Numbered from the stretch's first letter, positions 1 through 8,770 are shown. The stretch: DNA of 64,000 nucleotides from Vibrio sp. 10N (GCF_036245475.1 NZ_BTPM01000002.1:496001-560000); one strand, 5' to 3'. Numbers and translations: made by a program. The notes: a model not told the origin generated them from the letters alone.

Positions 1-96
1 CCTTATGACCCCGATTACCAAGAATACTTGGCTAAGCGGAAATCAAAGAGACAAGCACGAAACTCTTGGGTTGAACCTGTTCCAACTGCTTTATGA
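1..96 (+). CDS. C-terminal end of a group II intron reverse transcriptase/maturase
   Basis: Frame 1 is open from the window edge to a TGA at 94-96 and encodes about 31 residues beginning PYDPDYQEYLAKRKSKR. The Tyr-Asp-Pro and Tyr-x5-Arg pattern with a basic tail resembles the end of the HNH/DNA-binding region of intron-encoded proteins. The stop lies 36 bases before domain V, where such reading frames usually end. Family knowledge: the protein is a reverse transcriptase and splicing maturase loaded on the intron lariat. The catalytic domains are outside the window, so whether it is intact cannot be judged. Confidence 0.7.
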   Translation, partial: PYDPDYQEYLAKRKSKRQARNSWVEPVPTAL

Positions 97-132
97 GTTG
101 CTGGGTATCAAACGATGCCTTAGCGGAGGCTT

Positions 133-166
133 GAGCCGTATGCAGTGAAAGTTGCACGTACGGTTC
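133..166 (+). ncRNA. Group II intron domain V
   Basis: A 34-base hairpin: an eight-pair lower stem (GAGCCGTA with TACGGTTC), a two-base CG bulge, an upper helix and a GAAA tetraloop. The AGC catalytic triad is at the base. This is the canonical fold of domain V, the active-site domain of group II introns, and every pairing was checked by eye. Confidence 0.93.
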
Positions 167-173
167 TTAGAGG

Positions 174-199
174 GACGGCACTTGGTAACAAGTGTCGTC
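174..199 (+). ncRNA. Group II intron domain VI hairpin
   Basis: An eleven-pair stem (GACGGCACTTG with CAAGTGTCGTC) closed by GTAA. The base of the stem can extend by GAG (170-172) with CTC (202-204), bulging A201, the likely lariat branch point seven bases from the proposed 3' splice site. Confidence 0.8.
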
Positions 200-207
200 T
201 ACTCGAC

Positions 208-858
208 AAAAGTAGTCTACGTCCACTCGTTTTTAACATGCCCCACGTAGCCGTCATCCTCACGAAAGTGAGGATCTCTTACCGCGTGTAGGTAACTGAA
301 AATATTCGATTAAGTCACGTAAATCAGCTTCACGACGCGCTGAATGAGATCCCCTTTTTCAAGGGGATGACAGTGATTTGGGGGTTGGGTTGAAGCGCGA
401 AATGGGGCACTTTTGTGTTACAGCGCCGCTAGCACACATCTGGACATAAATAGTCTACGTCCGCTCGTTTTTAACATGCCTCACGTAGCCGTCATCCTCA
501 CGAAAGTGAGGATCTCCCACCACGTGTAGGCAACTGAAAATATTCGATTAAGTCACGTAATTCAACTTTTCAACGCGCTAAATGAGATCCCCTTTTTCAA
601 GGGGATGACGGTGATTTTTGGTATGGCTTGAAGCACCGAATGGGGCAAAGGCGAGTTAGCGCAAGTCCCGCTAAAATACCTCTGGACAAAAATAGTCTAC
701 GTCCGTTCGTTTTTAACATGCCCCAGTAGCCGTCATCCTCACGAAAGTGAGGACCTCCTACCGCGTGTAGATAACTAAAAATCTGAGACTAAGTCACGTA
801 AATCAGCTTGGCGACGCGCTGAATGAGATCCCCTTTTGCAAGGGGATGACGGCAAGCT
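208..858. repeat. Three tandem ~240-bp structured intergenic repeats
   Basis: Copies begin at 208, 446 and 688, giving periods of 238 and 242 bases; the third stops near 858. Each starts with AAAAGTAGTCTACGTCC-like sequence. Each then has a hairpin CTCACGAAAGTGAG, about 65 bases of spacer and a second hairpin ATCCCCTTTTTCAAGGGGAT. The flanks of the hairpins pair with one another over distance: GTCATCC (253 in copy 1) with GGATGAC (365-371), and GGATCTC (272-278) with GAGATCC (346-352). The whole unit can therefore fold as a branched cruciform. No coding frame is convincing. The copies differ at scattered positions, so the duplication is not brand new. Confidence 0.85.
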
Positions 859-881
859 GTTTTTGAACTTCATATCACTAA

Positions 882-910
882 AAAGCCCAGCGTTTTCGCT
901 GGGCTTTATC
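882..910 (-). terminator. Rho-independent terminator of the TldE/TldD-like operon
   Basis: The stem AAAGCCCAGCG / CGCTGGGCTTT with a short loop lies just beyond the stop of the minus-strand gene at 916 and is followed on that strand by a T run. Confidence 0.8.
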
Positions 911-915
911 ACTAC

Positions 916-2259
916 CTACTTACCACCAATACTCAACCGAGCAAACCTCACATCCGGCGCAAAGAAAGTTCGACTGTCGTTAATCAGTTGGCTGTTACCA
1001 ACCGCATCGACTTCTTGCAGCATTTTGTAGAAGTTACCCGCAACTGTAATACCACGTACTGGCTGGACTCTCACGCCATCACGACACAAGAAGCCGCTGG
1101 CACCAAATGAGAAGTCGCCGCTGACTGGATCCGCTCCGGAATGGACGCCTTGAAGTTCAATCAGCTCAAGATATTCACCCGCTTTAACTTCAGCAGCACT
1201 GCTTTGGCCTGTGGCAATGACTTTGTGGTTGGCGGAAACGTCTAGGCTAGATTTCGCACCGCGTGCTGCACTGGCGGTTGATACAGCGCCTAAATAGCTA
1301 GCGGTGTGGCTGTTGTGCAAGAGTGTATTGAGCTTTCCGCCCAAAATTAGCACGTTGTCTTGGGTCGCAAAGCCTTCGCTGTCGAAGCTGGCGATTGCCA
1401 TGCCGTTTGGCATATACGCAATATCGGTCAGAGTAATCAGCTCACTCGCAATGGATTGGCCGACTTTGTCACCGAGGGGCGTGATGCCTTTCATGGCGCT
1501 AACACCAGAGAATGCTGAGCCAAATGCACCGAACAAGCTGCTAAGCGCACCGATGTCAAAAATCGCCGAGTACTCACCAGTAGCAACCGGAGCACCGTCG
1601 AGCAAATCTCGCGCTAGGTTGTAGCCTTGTTCGATACAGTAGTTCGGATTCAGCTCATCAAAGCGGCGACCCACCGAGACTTTACCCGCCATGGATTGCT
1701 TGCCGTCTTTCTCAAATAGCGTGTACGCGTAACAGCTAAATGAGCGCTCAAAATGCTGACAAAGTGTCCCTTGCGTGTTGGCGAGAATAAGCTGACTCTC
1801 TCCATCGGCATAACCGTTGTAGGGTGCGCTTGATGCGTGGGGAAGGGAAACAACCCCTTGCTCTAATGCAAGTGATAGCTCAATCTTCTCATCGGCAGAA
1901 GTGGTATCTTGCTGAGTAATCTCTGCGACATCTGTCGTCAGTTTACTGTCGATACAGCTGATGGTTTGATGCTCGTCTTGCTTAGAGAAACGTGCGCTTT
2001 GTAGAGCGTTGGTGAGCATCAAATCTAGACTTGTAGGCTCTAACGATTCCGAGTAGCTGGTGGCAATGCGCGCATCTTTGACAACGCGAACCCCAAGGAC
2101 TTGGCTTGAGCTCACTTTGTACTCATCCAGTTGGCCTTGGTTTGCCTTCAGGGAAAAGCTGTTGTTGCGATTGACGATGACATCGGCTTCGGCACCTTGG
2201 CGCTTGGCTTCGGAAAGGACGTAATCGACGGCATCAAGAAGTTGTTTGTCTTGGCTCAT
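916..2259 (-). CDS. TldE/PmbA-family protein (paralogue)
   Basis: A 447-residue member of the TldD/TldE (PmbA) peptidase-modulator family. As expected for the TldE type it has no HExxH metal site. The family's C-terminal block, SFGASGFLCRDG...GITVAGNFY, is at about residues 384-410. Known members form a TldD-TldE heterodimer that degrades unfolded peptides; in E. coli it trims microcin B17 and acts on CcdA. It is translationally coupled to the upstream TldD-like gene, whose TAA shares one base with this ATG (TAATG). The sequence departs from the usual housekeeping pmbA, so this is probably a second, paralogous pair. A strong terminator follows. Confidence 0.85.
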   Translation of the reverse strand: MSQDKQLLDAVDYVLSEAKRQGAEADVIVNRNNSFSLKANQGQLDEYKVSSSQVLGVRVVKDARIATSYSESLEPTSLDLMLTNALQSARFSKQDEHQTISCIDSKLTTDVAEITQQDTTSADEKIELSLALEQGVVSLPHASSAPYNGYADGESQLILANTQGTLCQHFERSFSCYAYTLFEKDGKQSMAGKVSVGRRFDELNPNYCIEQGYNLARDLLDGAPVATGEYSAIFDIGALSSLFGAFGSAFSGVSAMKGITPLGDKVGQSIASELITLTDIAYMPNGMAIASFDSEGFATQDNVLILGGKLNTLLHNSHTASYLGAVSTASAARGAKSSLDVSANHKVIATGQSSAAEVKAGEYLELIELQGVHSGADPVSGDFSFGASGFLCRDGVRVQPVRGITVAGNFYKMLQEVDAVGNSQLINDSRTFFAPDVRFARLSIGGK

Positions 2260-3644
2260 TAGTTACCACCTCCCACAAGAATGTTATCGACTTTCAGCGA
2301 AGGCTGACCTACCGTTGTCGGCACGGCACCGCTTACAGAGCCACACATGCCAGGGGCAAGTGCCATATCTTTACCAACCATGCTGATTTCTTTGAGCACT
2401 TTTGGTCCGGTACTAATCAGCGTTGCGGTTTTGAGAGGTTTGGTGATTTTGCCGTTTTCAATCAAGTAAGCTTCACGAACGGCAAAGTTAAATTCCCCCG
2501 TACCTGGCTGTACTGAGCCGCCACCCATTTTCTTCGCGTAAATACCACGTTCAACGCCTGCCAACATATCATCAAGAGAATGTTCACCTGCCTCAATGAA
2601 GGTATTACGCATACGTGAAGTAGGAGCGAACTTGTAGTTTTGGCGACGACCAGAGCCTGTAGGTTCAAAGCCTGTCTTCATGCCGCCCATTTTGTCGACC
2701 ATAAAGCTGGTCAGTTTGCCGTCTTTAATGAGTTGCGTTCGCTGAGTCGCCATGCCTTCGTCATCAACGTGGATAGAGCCCCATTCGTTGGTCATGGTGC
2801 CATCATCTACAGCACTCACTGCGGTATGAGCGATCATCTCGCCCATTTTGTCATGGAAGACAGAGGCCTTCTTGGCTACTGATGTAGTTTCAAGTAGGTG
2901 ACCACACGCTTCATGGAAGATAACGCCGCCAAAGCCGTTGCCAATCACCACAGGCATTTCCCCAGAAGGGCACGCATCTGCACCGAGTTTGATCAATGCT
3001 TGCTTAGCTATGGTTTGTCCAAGCTCTTGAGCATCAAGCTGCTCACTAAAGTCCCAACCCGAGAGCGCGCCTGGACCTTCTGAGCCAGAAGATTGCTCGT
3101 TACCTTTTTGCGCTACGGTATTGCCCGATACACGAATGTAGTGGCGCGTGTCATCAACATGTAGACCTTCGGAGTTGAAGATGGAAACTTGTTGTTCGCG
3201 CTGTAAAACATTGCCAATGAATTGGGTAATGTATTCGCTTTCGGCACGTGCAGCTGCGTCGGTTTTAAGTAGAAAGGCGATTTTAGAATCTAGGTTGGCG
3301 TCTTTGCTAAGTGGCAGGCGGCAACCGTGCTGAACAGGGTAGCGGTTAAGGTTAATCGCACCTGCTGTAGCGATTTGCTCACGCTTGTCTTTTGCAGTCA
3401 GAAGCGACGTGACGCGTTTTAGCTCGCTCTCGTCCGTGCTGTTGGTGTAGCCGTACAGCACTTTGTGGCCGAAGAATAGGCGGATCCCGATACCAAAATC
3501 GATACCTGAGTTAACTTTGTCCACTTCGCCAGAAGCAATTTGGACCGAATTAGTCTGATGGTGCTCGACGAAAAGCTCAGCAAAATCTGCCCCTAGGAAT
3601 AGGGCGTGGTCAATCACTGCTTTCGCCGTTACAGAATTAAGCAT
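2259..3644 (-). CDS. TldD-family metallopeptidase (paralogue)
   Basis: A 461-residue TldD-like protein with the zinc-binding motif HEACGH at residues 244-249, the catalytic signature of the TldD subunit. The C-terminal MGGGSVQPGTGEFNFAVREAYLIENGKI block is also typical. The start at 3644 is chosen because AAGGAG lies seven bases before it and because the protein then opens with a family-like segment. An in-frame ATG at 3698 would add 18 unrelated residues without a good ribosome site. It is the first gene of a two-gene operon with the TldE-like partner. TldD/TldE family members process peptides; the substrate here is unknown, and no RiPP precursor is visible next to it. Confidence 0.88.
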   Translation of the reverse strand: MLNSVTAKAVIDHALFLGADFAELFVEHHQTNSVQIASGEVDKVNSGIDFGIGIRLFFGHKVLYGYTNSTDESELKRVTSLLTAKDKREQIATAGAINLNRYPVQHGCRLPLSKDANLDSKIAFLLKTDAAARAESEYITQFIGNVLQREQQVSIFNSEGLHVDDTRHYIRVSGNTVAQKGNEQSSGSEGPGALSGWDFSEQLDAQELGQTIAKQALIKLGADACPSGEMPVVIGNGFGGVIFHEACGHLLETTSVAKKASVFHDKMGEMIAHTAVSAVDDGTMTNEWGSIHVDDEGMATQRTQLIKDGKLTSFMVDKMGGMKTGFEPTGSGRRQNYKFAPTSRMRNTFIEAGEHSLDDMLAGVERGIYAKKMGGGSVQPGTGEFNFAVREAYLIENGKITKPLKTATLISTGPKVLKEISMVGKDMALAPGMCGSVSGAVPTTVGQPSLKVDNILVGGGN

Positions 3645-3771
3645 GAAATCTCCTTGCTCGTGGAACGTCCGAGAGAGCCTCAATGAAAGTTGAGGCATAT
3701 CAGAATGTTAACATTTTTCAAACAAATGGTCTTGTTGAATATCATGCTCTAAGGTGAGGGCCTGCCACCAA

Positions 3772-5757
3772 CTAAATGCCTTTATGGTATTGTCGGTTGC
3801 TGGTGTGTTGAATCAGGCTGTCTACAATACTGTTGTCGTCCTCTAAAAGTATCGCTTTGAAGGCGTTGATTACTTCAAGTTTGCTACCGTCTACTTTGGT
3901 TTCCGTTTGAATATCTCTTAGATCAATAAATGCATCGGTAATGAGATCGCGATGGTCAGCCAGAACCTCCAGGTTCAAAATATTGTGCTCGCTGTAAAGG
4001 CTGTTGTGCGAGCCTTTTTGCTTGTGAACCACGTAAGGGTTGTCTTTAAGGTTGATGATTGACGTTCTCTTGCTGCAACGTCGTAAACAGCCTTTGTTGA
4101 TTTTGATTTTCTTACAGCCTTCGGTCTGCTGGAACAAACATTGGCGACTAGTGAGCAATGTATTTGGATGATAGATGCTGTAGAAGGTACGCATGTCGTT
4201 TGGTCTGCGAACATAGCGTAGCTGCTTTTTGCTGAGCTCATTAGACAAAAATGCGCCAGCAGCATCGTATTCTTCCTGCAGGCATTTTAATGTATAGGAG
4301 TTGGTGCTGTTCATTTGTGGCCCAGCGATCCACGCCAGACCTAGCTGTTGCGCATGGTAGCCGACGCCGGAGTTATTGGTAATAAGCAGCGAAGGCTTAA
4401 TGGTTTCTAGGAAGGTTTTTGCCGCCTCGAAGTCATCGCCAATTAAAATAGCGGGGAACCAGGGCTTTAAGTTTGGGTTACGTTCAAATAGCGCGATCAA
4501 TGTAGATAGTTCAGCGCTCAAACCCATAGGCAGCTGGAAGTACACTTCAACTTCTGGCTCGCTGCATAGCACAGTGTCTTCCGGCTCAGAAATCAGCACT
4601 GACAATGGCTTTTGACGGCTCAGTTCATTGTTCTGGGGTAATGTTTCCAGTACTGGCGTGTCAATTGCCCCTTTAAGACTGGCTGACGGGCGGTCTGAGT
4701 TAATATCCATAGCGGCAATTTGCGCGTCGACATGTTGAATGATGTCGGTCTTCTTGTCGTAAAGGCGCTGCTTAACCGCTTGAACTTGCTCGGTACTGGT
4801 ACATTGATAAACCTTAGAGAAATGCGTAACCGCGTTGTCTCTCGGGTTGTCGATGTACATGTTTTTACCATAGTCACCCTGCAAAAAACCGTTTGAGAAA
4901 TCGCGGTTGAATACAGTGTAAAGTTCGCTGGTATCTTCTGATAGCGTCTTTCCATCACACAGACGATCAATTTGCTTACGCCAGTTATCGACCACGGTAT
5001 AAACATAGTGAGGCTTTTTGATGCGCCCTTCGACTTTCAATGAATAGACACCGGCATCGGCAAGCGCTTGCAGATCTCCAAAAGCTGAGTTGTCTTTGAG
5101 GTTCAGTGGATAGTCGTAGCCTTGTTTGGTGGTTTGATATTGTTCACGACAAGGTTGGCTGCAACGACCACGGTTGCCAGACGCTCCATTGCGTGCAGAG
5201 CTGATATAGCAAAGCCCAGAGAACCCGATGCAGTACGACCCATGCACAAACACTTCCATCAACATGTCGTGCTGATGTCCAAAGCTGGCGAGATGGCCGA
5301 TTTCATTGATATTGAGCTCACGTGACAGGTTTACGCGGCTGGCTGTCATCTGTTTGAGAAACTCAATCTGCCCCGTGTTGTGGGTGTTAAGCTGCGTTGA
5401 CGCATGGACATCGAGAGAAGGGAAATGACGTTTAACCAGATACGCCAAGCCAAGATCTTGGACAATCACGCCATCAATATCGGTGTTAACCAGCTGCGCC
5501 AATAGGCGCATGACCGCCGCTATTTCGCTCTCTAGGATCAGGACGTTGAGCGTTAGAAACACTTGGCATTGATTCGCGTGAGCGAGTTCCAATACCCCGG
5601 TAAGGTTGTCTAGCGTTAGGTTGGCGGCGCGATTTCTGGCATTAAATCGATCCAGTCCGCAATACACGGCATCTGCCCCTGCCGCGATGGCCGCTTTGAT
5701 TGACTCTACATCACCACCCGGTGCCAACAATTCAAACTGATCTCGTGTCACGACCAT
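3772..5757 (-). CDS. Peptidase U32 family protein (RlhA/YdcP-like)
   Basis: A 661-residue protein opening with the U32 barrel (QFELLAPGGDVESIKAAIAAGADAVYCG). The family signature is at about residues 168-203 (EVFVHGSYCIGFSGLCYISS...GRCSQPC). Its cysteines are part of the metal or iron-sulfur site proposed for this family. Three further cysteines (GCKKIKINKGCLRRCSK) lie near residue 565. E. coli U32 proteins include RlhA, needed for 23S rRNA C2501 hydroxylation, and UbiU/UbiV; the exact role here is not determined. ATG 5757 has AGGGG too close, whereas GTG 5751 lies seven bases after it, so the true start may be 5751. No close operon partner is visible. Confidence 0.85.
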   Translation of the reverse strand: MVVTRDQFELLAPGGDVESIKAAIAAGADAVYCGLDRFNARNRAANLTLDNLTGVLELAHANQCQVFLTLNVLILESEIAAVMRLLAQLVNTDIDGVIVQDLGLAYLVKRHFPSLDVHASTQLNTHNTGQIEFLKQMTASRVNLSRELNINEIGHLASFGHQHDMLMEVFVHGSYCIGFSGLCYISSARNGASGNRGRCSQPCREQYQTTKQGYDYPLNLKDNSAFGDLQALADAGVYSLKVEGRIKKPHYVYTVVDNWRKQIDRLCDGKTLSEDTSELYTVFNRDFSNGFLQGDYGKNMYIDNPRDNAVTHFSKVYQCTSTEQVQAVKQRLYDKKTDIIQHVDAQIAAMDINSDRPSASLKGAIDTPVLETLPQNNELSRQKPLSVLISEPEDTVLCSEPEVEVYFQLPMGLSAELSTLIALFERNPNLKPWFPAILIGDDFEAAKTFLETIKPSLLITNNSGVGYHAQQLGLAWIAGPQMNSTNSYTLKCLQEEYDAAGAFLSNELSKKQLRYVRRPNDMRTFYSIYHPNTLLTSRQCLFQQTEGCKKIKINKGCLRRCSKRTSIINLKDNPYVVHKQKGSHNSLYSEHNILNLEVLADHRDLITDAFIDLRDIQTETKVDGSKLEVINAFKAILLEDDNSIVDSLIQHTSNRQYHKGI

Positions 5758-6000
5758 ACCCCTAGAAAAAATGAGGCCGTAGTCTACAGCAAATTGCCAC
5801 AAATTTCGTGTCAATTTCGTGAGTATCGATATTTATGTAATTAGTTGACTATGTGATCTCAGTTCAAAAGTTATCACGCTTACTCGTCTAGCTTTAATAC
5901 TAGTCGTCAGGGTATAGGGTGTTTGCAGCGGTACTGGGTGGGAATTAGAGAGCAAAATTCGGTCTTAGCTCTGGCTCATTGTTAATGATGGGAGGTCGTT

Positions 6001-7425
6001 ATGATCGTAATTTTTGTACACGGATGGAGCGTTACAGACACCAACACCTACGGGCTGCTTCCAGAGGCCATTGCCAAACAAGCGGCTGATTTTGGATTAT
6101 CCGTCGATATCAAACATGTTTGGTTGGGACGATATATCAGCTTTGATGACACAGTAAATATGGGGGACATTACTCGAGCGTTCGACAGTGCATTGCGAGA
6201 CACCATTCCGCTAGACGGCGGGATTGCGGAATTCTCGTGCATTACTCACTCAACTGGTGGCCCGGTCGTTCGCGAGTGGCTAGAGCGTTACTATGGCAGC
6301 GAGCACTTAGCTCAAAGTCCCTTAAATCATCTAATTATGTTAGCGCCAGCTAACCATGGCTCTCCTCTGGCTGCATTGGGTAAGCAGCGAGTGGGGCGCA
6401 TCAAAGCGTGGTTCGATGATATTGAACCAGGACAACAAGTTCTTGATTGGCTGTCCCTCGGTAGCCAACCGCAAATTGATCTTTCCAAAGCCTACTTAAA
6501 CTATCAACCCGCAAACAATGGCTTCTATCCATTTGTATTGACCGGTGAAAGCATCGATAAAGCCTTTTATGACTTCATAAACAGTTACCTCACCGAGCCA
6601 GGCTCCGATGGAGTGGTTCGAGTCTCGGGTGCAAACATGAATTACACCATGGTCAAATTTGTTGAGAGTGACCAACAAGATGAGGTCAAACATGGAGAAG
6701 AGGATCTAATGGTTAACTTACTTTCACTCGATGGAGGGGTTCAGCGGCCACAACCTGTGCCGCTTGGTGTGGTTCCAAGAGCCAGTCATTCGGGGAAAGA
6801 CAAAGGGATTATGCGCAGTGTGGTCAGCCCGACATCGAGCAAACCGCAAGTGGGCGAGATTTTACAATGTTTGCAGGTTAACAGCGCTCAAGATTATCAA
6901 TCGAGAATCCAGTCATTGGCGACTCTGACCGCAACAACACAGGCGCGTGCTAAGCGCTTTATCAATTTAGTGTTTGTCCTGCAAGACGATCAAGGGCAAG
7001 CGGTCACCGACTGCGACATCATTCTATTAGCGGGTGAGAATCGGGATCCCAAAGGGTTTGCAAAGGGGTTTTTCTTGGATAGGCAAAAGAATGCTGCAAA
7101 CCCCAATCATTTGGTGTTCTACGTTAACTACGACGTCATCACTAAAACCCGTCTTAGTGGCTTCCGTGTGATTGCGAGACCAAGCAAGGGGATGAGCTTC
7201 TATCATCCGGTGGAATATCGAGTCGATAATGCAGCGGTCGATTCCTTCTTGCAACCAAACGAAACGTTATATATCGAAGTCGTGTTACGCAGACGGGTAG
7301 ACCAGGGCGTGTTCTTGTTTGATGAAGCCAGCGATCCGAAGCTTCGCAAAGAAGGTGTGATATTTAAGTCCGAGACACGCCATGACTTTACTCACCAAAA
7401 ACCGACTGGCAAAGAAGTGAAGTAG
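6001..7425 (+). CDS. Alpha/beta-hydrolase lipase-like protein
   Basis: A 474-residue protein with no signal peptide. The N-terminal half is an alpha/beta hydrolase: oxyanion motif FVHGWS at residues 5-10, nucleophile elbow THSTGG with Ser84, APANHGS near residue 115 and SDGVVRVSGAN near 210. All are typical of lipases and esterases of the triacylglycerol-lipase/PGAP1 kind. The first glycine of GxSxG is replaced by Thr. The C-terminal ~200 residues are predicted beta-rich and I do not recognise them. The start has GGGAGG six bases upstream. A lipoprotein gene follows after 39 bases. A cytoplasmic-looking lipase next to a lipoprotein recalls type VI lipase effector/immunity pairs, but that is inference only. 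Confidence 0.75.
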   Translation: MIVIFVHGWSVTDTNTYGLLPEAIAKQAADFGLSVDIKHVWLGRYISFDDTVNMGDITRAFDSALRDTIPLDGGIAEFSCITHSTGGPVVREWLERYYGSEHLAQSPLNHLIMLAPANHGSPLAALGKQRVGRIKAWFDDIEPGQQVLDWLSLGSQPQIDLSKAYLNYQPANNGFYPFVLTGESIDKAFYDFINSYLTEPGSDGVVRVSGANMNYTMVKFVESDQQDEVKHGEEDLMVNLLSLDGGVQRPQPVPLGVVPRASHSGKDKGIMRSVVSPTSSKPQVGEILQCLQVNSAQDYQSRIQSLATLTATTQARAKRFINLVFVLQDDQGQAVTDCDIILLAGENRDPKGFAKGFFLDRQKNAANPNHLVFYVNYDVITKTRLSGFRVIARPSKGMSFYHPVEYRVDNAAVDSFLQPNETLYIEVVLRRRVDQGVFLFDEASDPKLRKEGVIFKSETRHDFTHQKPTGKEVK

Positions 7426-7464
7426 GGAGGCGCCATGTTCGGAGCAATAAATAGGGAGCAATCA

Positions 7465-8019
7465 ATGAAATGGCTAATTACGAGCGCGCTGGTGGTGTTG
7501 GTACAGGGGTGTGCTACACAGCCCGCGACAACCTCTGCCAACGCACCTGCCTGTGAAGGCTCTGTGATGTTGCCAAGCGCCTTAGCGGGCAAGTTCAAAT
7601 CAGTAGATGACCCAAAACTATTAGACACAGCGATGGGTGAGCCTCTGGCTGGAGGGCTGTGTCAAGGCGCCGTTTATCAAAGCACGGAAGAGGTAACAAT
7701 CTATCGAGCTTGGAACAGTACCAACCCCGGTAGCCAATTTGGTAACTGGTGGGCGTTTAATCAACCAGCAGGTAAAACGGCGGATTATCGGAAAGACTAT
7801 GAAATATGCTATCAGTGGTCACCACTCGACAAACTGGTGAAATGCACGTTACAGGTTGGTTCGACGGTGGTGGTGGGTAATGGGCAAAGTGCTAAGTGCT
7901 CTGAGTATTTAGAGTATCCCGTGTCGGCGGCACAGCAGGTGTTTATTGAATCAGCATCGGATGTCATGCTCAATTGCAGTGGCTTCGATAGCATGATGGA
8001 CTGGCAACCTGAACAATAA
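7465..8019 (+). CDS. Small lipoprotein downstream of the lipase-like gene
   Basis: A 184-residue predicted lipoprotein: basic start MKW, a hydrophobic stretch and a lipobox-like VQGC with the cysteine near residue 16. The remainder has several cysteines (CEG, CQG, CYQ, CTL, CSE, CSG) and suggests a small periplasm-facing domain. I do not recognise the family. Start 7465 has GGGAG six bases upstream. An in-frame ATG at 7435, also with a good ribosome site, would give a longer n-region and cannot be excluded. It lies in the same transcription unit as the hydrolase and ends before a strong terminator. It could be an immunity lipoprotein or simply a co-secreted partner. Confidence 0.75.
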   Translation: MKWLITSALVVLVQGCATQPATTSANAPACEGSVMLPSALAGKFKSVDDPKLLDTAMGEPLAGGLCQGAVYQSTEEVTIYRAWNSTNPGSQFGNWWAFNQPAGKTADYRKDYEICYQWSPLDKLVKCTLQVGSTVVVGNGQSAKCSEYLEYPVSAAQQVFIESASDVMLNCSGFDSMMDWQPEQ

Positions 8020-8058
8020 GGTTTTATCAATCACATAACTAACGATTGCTATAGGGTG

Positions 8059-8098
8059 ACCGCCTCACGATAGTGTTATTCGGTGAGGCGGTTTTTTT
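8059..8098 (+). terminator. Rho-independent terminator
   Basis: A ten-pair stem (ACCGCCTCAC / GTGAGGCGGT) followed by TTTTTT. It ends the lipase/lipoprotein unit and, on the other strand, lies just beyond the convergent gene ending at 8101. Confidence 0.9.
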
Positions 8099-8100
8099 GA

Positions 8101-8475
8101 CTATGACGTCTCTTTCATCGCTGATACGACTGAAGGGTCGTTTAGCAGGTTAAACAGCAAGCTTTTCGCTGATGAGCGTTGAGAGTCAGACAGTTTCTTA
8201 CTCGGATTCTCACGCGTTTGAGTCAGGATGTTTTTGACGAATCGACTGTTGGTACCTGATAGTTCGTAAACGAAGCGCAAGGTATTCATCAGTTCATCTT
8301 GAGGCAGGCTGTATACAGCCATTTCACAGCTAAGGCCATCCATAGCGAGTAGGTTATTCACGACCTCGCGTCGCTCAGCATTAAACTTTTCTTTGGCAAT
8401 GTGGCCGTCGATTAGGGCCTGTACACGGTCTGCGATTGCAACGGGTACTTCCATGGTTTTTGTTTCTTGATTCAT
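8101..8475 (-). CDS. Hypothetical protein, 124 residues
   Basis: A soluble, mostly helical protein (MNQETKTMEVPVAIADRVQALID...). It has no signal peptide, membrane segment, cysteine cluster or motif I can name. AAGGAG lies about eleven bases before the ATG, and codon use looks like that of its neighbours, so it is likely real. It is monocistronic, convergent with the lipase/lipoprotein unit and shares that unit's bidirectional terminator. The repeated polar helices and basic C-terminal half (SKKLSDSQRSSAKS) give no clear function. Confidence 0.65.
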   Translation of the reverse strand: MNQETKTMEVPVAIADRVQALIDGHIAKEKFNAERREVVNNLLAMDGLSCEMAVYSLPQDELMNTLRFVYELSGTNSRFVKNILTQTRENPSKKLSDSQRSSAKSLLFNLLNDPSVVSAMKETS

Positions 8476-8714
8476 CGCTGAATCTACTCCTTCGACTGGG
8501 ATGTATTGGGCGATAGGTCTAGGTATAAAGATAGAGTCGATACCACAATAGACAGACCTTGTTAAAACTACGCAGGTGCATAACCAAGTAATCTGTGTAA
8601 TGAGGTTACTTGGATTTAACCTTCATCATGACAGAAAAGTATGACTATTTGTAGTGTAACCCACATTTGGTTGTGCGGAGTGAGAAGTGTTGAGGTGGAG
8701 AGAAGGTTAGGAAG

Positions 8715-8749
8715 TAACACATAAGGGGCGGCTAGCCCCTTATGTGTTA
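8715..8749. terminator. Perfect 15-bp inverted repeat beyond the TRAP operon
   Basis: TAACACATAAGGGGC pairs perfectly with GCCCCTTATGTGTTA around a five-base loop, 22 bases past the end of the dctM-like gene. Neither strand has a long T run, so it may act as an RNA 3'-end stabiliser as much as a terminator. Confidence 0.55.
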
Positions 8750-8770
8750 ATAGCTTTCTTACCTATTGGC

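Larger units (their letters stand above)
1..207 (+). mobile_element. 3' end of a group II intron (truncated by the window start)
   Basis: The last 207 bases of a bacterial group II intron. The end of the maturase frame is followed by a catalytic domain V hairpin (133-166) and a domain VI hairpin (174-199). A171 and its neighbours can pair with 202-204, which leaves A201 as a bulged branch-point candidate seven bases before a 3' end in AC at 207. Downstream DNA from 208 matches the same point of two other repeat copies, after the bases CTGGAC at 440-445 and 682-687. That alignment independently places the 3' splice site at 207/208. The 5' part of the intron lies outside the window. Confidence 0.88.

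Noticed and set aside
208..858. Tandem repeats as a CRISPR array or rRNA fragment
   Set aside because: The period is about 240 bases, the whole unit is repeated and no spacer pattern or rRNA motif is seen.
4620..5006. Open frame of 128 codons inside the U32 gene
   Set aside because: It is a shadow of the real gene in another frame, with no ribosome site or recognisable domain.
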